DNA of 64,000 nucleotides, from the NCBI RefSeq assembly GCF_963678635.1, contig NC_087062.1:16481789-16545788 (forward strand), in the 5' to 3' direction. Positions within the stretch are counted from its first letter, which is position 1, and every line of letters begins with the position of its first letter. The notes beneath the pieces were generated by a model that did no database searches, was not told the DNA's origin, and worked only from the letters and a program-made list of their open reading frames with translations. Origin of the DNA: Symsagittifera roscoffensis (Eukaryota; Xenacoelomorpha; Acoela; Convolutidae). Below are positions 57,061 through 64,000 of this stretch, in pieces. The translations under genes were made by a program, and so were the position numbers.

Positions 57061-57781
57061 CAACCGCCGGCTAGACTTATCTCATACCTCGAAGCATCAA
57101 AACCATGAAACGCTAAAAATGACAATTTTATACAAAACGGACCGCATTTTTGGATTAAACTTTGTTGTCAAAACGTTTAGTCGAGCTTATTCTGTCTTTT
57201 TTTTATTTCAAAAAAAATGATCTTTTTTAAAATTCATTAACATTTCCAAGTAATTTCACAGCGTTCATCTTTCTGTCCAACCAAAACTTCTGGAGCAAGT
57301 CCAGTCGAAAGCTAGTAAGATTTTTTAAAGTTTTGGCTTCAAACTTTTTAGAGTAAATTCAATAAGTTTTGATCATGATTACTTGGGTAATTATCTTCCG
57401 AGCAAATAAGGCAAAATTGAATTAGCGCAATATATTGAAAAAAAACGAGCTGACATATTAACTAAAAATCACTACAAGCAATCCAGCAAAAATTTTAACT
57501 TGTTGCTTTGATTGCTAGAAAAATTTTTCCGTGATGATTCCCTTAATAGATCAAGAAATAAGGACAATTAGACCTAGATGTTTAGATGTAAAAATTAAAA
57601 CAAACAGCAAAAAAAATTTAGATCATAAATTTTATGCCGTATAAATTATGATTGAAATCTGACTTAATGCTTCAAAAAAAATTTAATGCTCAAAATTATT
57701 TCAAAGAAATTTAAAAACTTGCAGAGACTTAGCCGAGGCCGAAAATTAACAGAGGTGTAACTGCGATTCGCTAACACTACA
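57061..57781. other. AT-rich intergenic DNA
   Basis: No gene or clear repeat seen, apart from poly-A and poly-T tracts. Confidence 0.5.
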
Positions 57782-58117
57782 CAACAAAAAGACAGCTCTA
57801 GAATTCTAAAATATGCAATAAGAAAAAGTAAAAATAAGCCTCGAATTAGTAAAAATTCGTTGACATCTCGGACTCGAACCTACGACCTAAGAATCAAGAA
57901 TATCAGACACTAACCACTCAGCCACGTATCACGGAAGCTTAGACAATCACAAAGACTAACCACAAATAAAGCCGAGAACAGATGCTATGACATTTCCAAT
58001 GCTACAGATCGTGATTATAGCAAAATGGCACAGAAGTGAACAATTTTAATGAAAACTTTTATTTGCAAGTTAGGTTAAAAAAAAATTCGTACTAAAACAC
58101 TAGCTGCTCGCTAGCGT
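57782..58117 (-). repeat. SINE-like repeat S1, copy 2 (tRNA-related)
   Basis: Better preserved copy. On the minus strand the A box GTGGCTGAGTGG (57914-57925) and B box GGTTCGAGTCC (57870-57880) fit pol III internal promoter consensus, with about 33 bases between them as in tRNA genes. The A-box side resembles class II (Ser/Leu-like) tRNAs, but the acceptor stem is not formed. About 190 bp lie before the tRNA-like core and 90 bp after it. This is unusual for a simple SINE, where the tRNA part is at the 5' end. Confidence 0.82.
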
Positions 58118-61100
58118 AATCAAAAGAAAACAAATCAGTAAGCAAAGTTACACAGCTACTGTTACTTGTCGAAGAAACAGTAATTTCATGAAAAATATAA
58201 ATACCATTTCTGAGCGTGTAACTTTATCATAACGAAAATAAATTCGCAGGTTCCTCATTGTGAACAAGGATAGCTGATTGATCTGTAGCACAGTATGATT
58301 CAGAAAACAAATTCAAACAGAAAAAAACTTTAAAAATCGAAAAAAAGTAAAAATTGTTCTTTTTTGTCCAAATTACCTAAATCTTCTTCCAAACAGGCCA
58401 ACTGAATCAGGTGAAAAATATAAGAATGAGTTATAATAATAGCTAAAATGAAATTCATATAAAAGAATTGAACTAAGTTCCGTCTCTCACTGCGTGTCAT
58501 CTGCAAATTTTGTGTCATCTAGATTTAAAAAATCTAGACGGAAAAATTCACTAGTTTTTCTCGAAGCAGATACAAAATTTCGAATTTATTTAGGAATCAG
58601 GATTACAACCTATACGCCATAGTATCTTCTTTTCATTTCGTGAATAGGTCGGAACAAAAAATATCATCGACTAGTTCTTCAGATGGTTTCGTCAGAAGTA
58701 TCGTCGAGTCCTTAATTGCTTAATATGCTAGTTTAGTTAATTAAAAATCTAATTGAAAAATCGGAAGCAAGTTTCGCAACAAAAATAAAAAAAATGGACA
58801 TCTAAGTTTTACTCATTCACCCAATAACACCCTAGCTTCGTTTTCGCACTAAGATATTTAAAATAATGTTTGGCGAAAATTATCGATAGGTTTCATGGAC
58901 CATTAAAGAGACGGGAAAACAATAGTTGTGCATTATTTTGGTGACTTGAAAAAAATATATATTGAAAAAAAGATACAGACCGGTTGTCTGGAAGCTTAGA
59001 AGTATATTTCTTTAATTTCGTTCCCTTAAAATCTCCTTCAATATACCGCAAATTTAACCTGCGGCCCTTTGAAATAAAATCTTCAATTTATATTTAAAAC
59101 CGCAAGCGTCTACGTACCTAAATAGAAAGGCTACATTCAACTGCACTTCATTTAATCATGTTACGCAATTAATTTGACTTCTTAGACAGATCGGCATTGT
59201 TAAGCCTAAACAACATTCCAGGAAATGCAAATATTATTGCCGCATGTCACCAAAACGGTTTCCGTTTCACCGAAATTATTTCACGGTTTTGTAGCACCGT
59301 TCTTTTCATGTTTTAAGAATGGCAGCATGTAAAATAAATAGAACCGGAAATTACAAGGATATGAGTTATTTCTTCCATTTCACTCTTGAGCACACCTGCT
59401 TCCTTTGACAATCTGACATGGAAAACTGAAACTCTGAATACGAAAAAAGTGAATTAAAATTATAAAACTATTTATCAAATCGGTCAATCTAATTGCTAAT
59501 AAATAGACCAGCATTATAATGTATTTGAGAAAATTTATGAGCACAAGACGTTATTCACAAATCAACCTTTAACGCCAATCCGTAGCAACCTAAATTAGAT
59601 CCATTTTTGTTCCAGGTTCTTGGCCAACTTCGGATCAAGTTCAGCCCTTTCTCCCATTTCAATGGCTTCATTTATTTTGCAAATGTTCAAATTTAGATCT
59701 AAGAATAATGCCAATTTACTCAAGTGATCGAAAGTTCTGTCGAAACAATAGCAGGATCAATGGTATTTGCGTTAATCTATTGGCTTTCTTCAGACAAATC
59801 AGACATTTGTCGCTCAATTTAAACAATCGCTTTCAACTTAGAGCATATAAGTTCTAATTCAGGTCACAACATGGTCAATATACGGTTCAGATGTTCCATT
59901 TTATTATATATACCAAACATTACCAACAGCAAAAAATGAATGCTGCATGAATAATTTTGCGCATATTTTCACCGGATTCCATTGAATGATTGATCGCATG
60001 TAATGAATGACTAAGTGGCAGACAGGCAAATTTTCAGATTAGATGAGAGGATGATAGGAAAAAGGGCGACATCAGTTCAACTGATGGTTATTTTCACGCA
60101 AAACATCAAAACTTGAGACACATTCTAATTATTTAACTGCATCACTAGGTTTTGTTTAGTTGTGGTAAATTTAACTGGTCCAAATTAAAAAGGGCAAGCA
60201 AGCAGTCGTGTATTCAAGTCAACGAAATCAATTTACAATTTTTAACTTATTTGAATGAGAGGAGGGTCTTTTTGTAGCACAAGCATGGGAATAGAAAATG
60301 TGTACCACAAGAAGGTACAAAACATCACAGACATTCGCGTCATCAATCTTGCCAATAAATCAAGTCTGTCATAAAAACCACTGTGCTTAACCGGTTAGAG
60401 AAAGATGAGCACTTATTGTCCATCGGTGGGGACTAAGAATAATCATAAACAGAGCAATATGGAAGCAATGGGTCAGTAAAATGTGCCGTCTTCAGCACGG
60501 ATGGAGGAAAAATATTGAAGCCCAATTTTCCACTTAATTTAAATCGCAACAAAAAATGAATGAACTGATCAGCTTCTAAAATCAAAACTAGTGTGAATAT
60601 TATGATTAAGTACTCATTTTTTCAATGAGTCTATCTGGAACTTGATCAGACAGTTATTAGTAGCTAAATCTACAATTTAAACAAAATATTGTGATTTGAA
60701 ACTATAACAAAAATTTGAGTATGTTTGATTTCAATCAATAAAAAATAACGGCAATTTTATCAAAATAATTCAAAAGCAATCATCCACATAACTTTAATCG
60801 TCACTTCGACTTCAACGAAATATTGTTCTGTTAATACTATCATAAGAGGGGAAATTTTAATACAGAATCAAAATGCCACTACATCTAGACTGTTGCTTCG
60901 GATCGGATATAAAACCTCATGCAATGTATCAAAACGAGTTCGAGTCAACACAATCATTCGTCATAAATAAGATACTATTTTCAGTTGTATGTTTAGAATA
61001 AGTGAAAACAAATACTGTATTCGACAAACAGGTCAGATGTACCTTGAGAGCACAATCAGATGACAAATTGAAGATTGAAAGGCACAAATCCAACTATTTC

Positions 61101-61174
61101 ACGTGCCAAAATTTTTTTTTTCTCCAAAAACCAGAAGTTATTGTTTCGTATTTTTGTCGTAATAGTAAGCTTCG
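58118..61174. other. AT-rich intergenic DNA and 3' UTR side of bMERB gene
   Basis: No gene supported on either strand. The 3' UTR of the minus-strand gene ending at 61175 should start here. No repeat family stands out. A GGATATAAAACC sequence at about 60905 (plus strand) is promoter-like but isolated. Confidence 0.45.
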
Positions 61175-64000
61175 TCATTTCTTGAACATAGTCTTGATCT
61201 TTCTTTTCGGCTTTAGGGAAGGATTCGAGCCATCTACATTAGCCGATGTTGTAGAATTTGCGCCCGTATCCGAATGTAATTGCTCATCCAATAGGCGCTC
61301 GCTTTCTAATTTTTGGACCAGCTGATTTTTCTCATCGACCACTTCTATGATCTCTTGAAGCAGCTGTTTCTCTCGTTCGATCTGGGCTTCGCTTTTCTCA
61401 GTTTCTTTGACGTTCATCAGTTCTCGGATTTCTTGTTTCAGGTTGTAATGCCTAACGTCCAGTATCAGCTGCTCTCGCATGTAGACGAGTTCTGAAATTT
61501 CGGCAGTTTTTGAGTCTAGCTCCTGTTTAATTTCAACCCATTTTTGAGTCAACTCTTGCCTATCTTTCTTCTTTACTTTCTTGTCCGTAACGCTCTTTTC
61601 AATTAAGGCTCCTCGCTCGCTGATTGCTTTGAGAAGAATCTCTTTCTCTTCTATCTCGCGTGTCACTCGTTCCAAATTCTGGCACCGGCTAACATGTTCC
61701 AAGTTTTCCATTCGTTTTGCAATCAATTCCATCTGCACTAAATCTAGTTCTCTGTTACCATTTTCAACTCCTTTTTTATTCACATTTTCGTTAGATGGTA
61801 CGTCGTTTTCCAGAACTATCTCAAACGATTGCAGTTTGCCATCCGTAAGCTTCTCCATGGATCTTCGTAAATCCGTTTGCTTGTAGTACGGCAGACCTTT
61901 CTCCGAGCTTGCAACTTCATTGTAAAGGTCATCCAAGTCTTTGTTCACACCAGAAGTTCTTCGACCACCACAAAAATCAGTTATTGAGTCTATTTTGGTG
62001 TCAAGTGTTCCGGGTAGGTACTTCAACCCCAATTTCAGCTGCATCTGTTTAATTTTCTCTTTCTGTTTGGTCTGTCTTGCTTTCCGATTGCTCTTTAGCA
62101 TTTCGGCGGCTGCTTTGTTCTCGTGATTGTTCCGAACCGGCGTCTCGGGCCTTGTTTCTGTCTTCTCAGGTGATGCCGGTGCTTTCTTTGGCTTACTGTC
62201 GTCAATTTCATTTTTACCTTCCGGTTCAGCCAACGGCGCTTCTTTTATGAGACCGTTTTCTAGCTCGTTCGGTACAGATGAAACTGGTTGACTTTCCACT
62301 GGTTTTTCGATCTTTTCAGTTAAAGTGCTCTCGTCATCTGAGATATTTGAGGCCTGAACAGGAACATGTTCTGACCTCCTCTCAACTTTTTCTTTGTCTT
62401 TAAAAGACTGAGAAGACTTTCTTTGATTTCCAGAACCAGCGTGCAAACCCAGTTTGGAATCGGATTTATTGTTTTCCTTTAAAGGCATGCTTCCTAGTTT
62501 CTCGTTTTTGAGTGTGGCCGATTTGATTCTGAAGTGACCGGCAAAGAAATTCTTTTCTTTTTTCGTGGGCAAATTCGGACTACGACTCTCAGCACCAAGA
62601 GTCTTTGTTTTTCCTCCTTGGTCGTCAGAATAAATTGAAGCGTCATTCAAGGCAGACGTTGATTTCTGCTGCTTCAATTTAGACGCCTTTTCTGAAGAAA
62701 AACTTGACTTGAATTTCTTAAAAAATTTCATACTACCTGACTTGGGTGACTTTATTTGGGTAGTATCGGAAAGAACTCCTGGGTCGTCGTTTACTTCGAT
62801 GTCTGTTAGACATACTTGGGGTTTCTTTTCAGGTACTTTATAACTGAGAATCGGTTGGGGTCTCGACTCTAGGAGAGTGACTTTAACAGTCGAGTTGAGC
62901 TTCGTGTGCTTCACTTGCTGTGAATCACTACCGCTGGTTGTGGGTTTTTGGGAACCTGGGACCTCTGGCGATATAGGCCCCGACAGGGCGCTCTCACTGT
63001 CGGGGGAATTCACAAAAGGGTCCTTCTCGCTAGTTTTACTCGTGACCACAGTAGAATTAGGTCTTCGACTCGCATTTATCTGCTTCGCATCCGAAGTCAT
63101 GGAAGACGATCGAGATCCAAAAAGAGATGGAAACGTAATCGATGAGCTCGAAGACTTGGTGCTTTGGGACCCTGAAGGCGATTTTGACTTCTTGCTTGGA
63201 CTTCCAGATGTAACAGGGTTTGAACTTTCAATAGCTTTCGGTGATGTGACTCCTCCAATTGCATTGCTAGGAGGGGGACTGATATTAACACTCAATGGCC
63301 GTATCCAGGATTTGTTCTCAATAGACTTATTACTCTCGAGAACTTCTCCAGCTCGTGTCATTTTCTTGGACTCTGTAGCGTTTTGCTGCAAAATGATTTT
63401 TCCCGTGTCTTTTGATATTTGAAGGCCGGTTGCTTTGATTGGCACTTGAATAGAACTATTGAACTTATTCTCAACATTCACAGTATTTGCTCCAGGTACT
63501 TTTGTAAACTCCTTAGACATGTATGTAGTCATTTTAAAAGGCTTCACAACTGGCTTCGCTGTAGCAGGAGGCGGCGATGTTGGACTCACTGCAGTTGGTT
63601 TCGTACTGTTTGTTGCCACTTTGAGGTCACTATCGGGAACCCGTTTGACAATCTCAGTCCCACTAGCTCCTCCTCCAAAATGAGCTGCTTTCAAACTGGC
63701 CAATTTTGCTTTTCTATCCGCTCTCTCCTCTTCTCGTGTTTTCGATCCCAAAGCTTTTCTGACGGAGTTCTCGACGTTGACCCTTGGATCAAAAGCAGGC
63801 ACAGGTGGCGATTCCTTGTCAGCGTATGCAAATTTCTCTTCAGGAGGAGGAGTTATGATGCGCACCTGTTTCAAGGGTTCAGGTTGAGCTGGTTTGTCTT
63901 CTCTTTTGTACTGCTTGTAAGTTTGGTCCAATTGTTCCATGAGACTTAAAGCTGAAGATTGCGGAATGAAGTCAAGGGTCTTTTTGACAATCTGTTCCTG
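61175..64000 (-). CDS. MICAL/EHBP1-like bMERB-domain protein, 3' exon
   Basis: One exon of at least 941 codons, open to the window edge; 20 more codons precede the first ATG at 63940, so the true start is outside. The first 700 residues are disordered and rich in Ser, Pro and Lys, with no NPF motif noticed. The last 170 residues form charged helices with the bMERB pattern: ..ERGALIEKSV..., LTQKWVEIKQEL..., ELVYMREQLILDVRHYNLKQ, EAQIEREKQLLQEIIEVVDEKNQLVQKLESERL. In MICAL, MICAL-like and EHBP1 proteins this domain binds Rab8-family GTPases and links vesicles to actin. Calponin, LIM or C2 domains that would tell these families apart lie upstream, off the window. It ends in a basic tail without a CaaX box. 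Confidence 0.82.
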   Translation of the reverse strand, partial: QEQIVKKTLDFIPQSSALSLMEQLDQTYKQYKREDKPAQPEPLKQVRIITPPPEEKFAYADKESPPVPAFDPRVNVENSVRKALGSKTREEERADRKAKLASLKAAHFGGGASGTEIVKRVPDSDLKVATNSTKPTAVSPTSPPPATAKPVVKPFKMTTYMSKEFTKVPGANTVNVENKFNSSIQVPIKATGLQISKDTGKIILQQNATESKKMTRAGEVLESNKSIENKSWIRPLSVNISPPPSNAIGGVTSPKAIESSNPVTSGSPSKKSKSPSGSQSTKSSSSSITFPSLFGSRSSSMTSDAKQINASRRPNSTVVTSKTSEKDPFVNSPDSESALSGPISPEVPGSQKPTTSGSDSQQVKHTKLNSTVKVTLLESRPQPILSYKVPEKKPQVCLTDIEVNDDPGVLSDTTQIKSPKSGSMKFFKKFKSSFSSEKASKLKQQKSTSALNDASIYSDDQGGKTKTLGAESRSPNLPTKKEKNFFAGHFRIKSATLKNEKLGSMPLKENNKSDSKLGLHAGSGNQRKSSQSFKDKEKVERRSEHVPVQASNISDDESTLTEKIEKPVESQPVSSVPNELENGLIKEAPLAEPEGKNEIDDSKPKKAPASPEKTETRPETPVRNNHENKAAAEMLKSNRKARQTKQKEKIKQMQLKLGLKYLPGTLDTKIDSITDFCGGRRTSGVNKDLDDLYNEVASSEKGLPYYKQTDLRRSMEKLTDGKLQSFEIVLENDVPSNENVNKKGVENGNRELDLVQMELIAKRMENLEHVSRCQNLERVTREIEEKEILLKAISERGALIEKSVTDKKVKKKDRQELTQKWVEIKQELDSKTAEISELVYMREQLILDVRHYNLKQEIRELMNVKETEKSEAQIEREKQLLQEIIEVVDEKNQLVQKLESERLLDEQLHSDTGANSTTSANVDGSNPSLKPKRKIKTMFKK

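Noticed and set aside
62877-63949. Plus-strand frames of 176-181 codons
   Set aside because: They are antisense shadows of the bMERB gene, whose minus-strand frame is far longer and has a recognised domain.

Overview
The window looks like AT-rich invertebrate animal DNA. Host genes are split by introns with GT-AG borders and TTTCAG-type acceptors. The three I can name are animal/eukaryote families: TAF1, the small subunit of serine palmitoyltransferase, and a bMERB-domain protein of the MICAL/EHBP1 type. I cannot name the species. A 200-N gap at 43153-43352 shows this is a scaffold from a draft assembly.

Left part (1-12450). This is a badly decayed plus-strand copy (called E1 here) of a large Ty3/Gypsy-type LTR retroelement. 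It enters the window inside pol, downstream of RNase H. It then runs through integrase, a macro-domain-like module and a long series of extra ORFs, ending near 12.45 kb. Between 14.26 and 18.44 kb lie minus-strand remains of an unrelated Gypsy-type element (E3), with gag, aspartic protease and RNase H fragments. The rest of 12.5-26.4 kb is AT-rich non-coding DNA with small repeats.

Centre (about 26.4-43.15 kb). This is a second, better preserved plus-strand copy of the large element (E2). Its 5' leader is unusual: ten GGGGGG runs all on one strand, a 69-bp tandem repeat and a 14-bp minisatellite. Then come gag with two CCHC knuckles and pol with protease, RT, RNase H, integrase and a C-terminal macro-like module. 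After a spacer follow three further reading frames: ORF3 (coiled coil), ORF4 (an SGNH/GDSL esterase domain plus a second SGNH-like region) and ORF5 (unknown, conserved in E1). E2 is cut by the N gap inside ORF5. E1 shows about 3.7 kb more coding-like sequence beyond that point, so the intact family is probably 20 kb or longer. Both copies carry stops and frameshifts, and neither can be autonomous as read.

Right part (43.35-64 kb). This is host DNA with all genes on the minus strand. TAF1 is represented by exon 1 (49693-50128) and part of exon 2 (43353-44696), with a 5-kb intron between them. Two tandem copies of a ssSPT-like gene lie at 51.3-52.5 kb. A long 3' exon of a MICAL/EHBP1-like protein spans 61175 to the window edge. 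Between them are a pair of tRNA-related SINE-like repeats and two arrays of a roughly 110-130-bp repeat.

The most interesting content is the retroelement family. A Gypsy pol carrying a C-terminal macro-like (ADP-ribose-related) module, followed by a one- or two-domain SGNH esterase ORF and several unknown ORFs, is kept in the same order in two clearly diverged copies.
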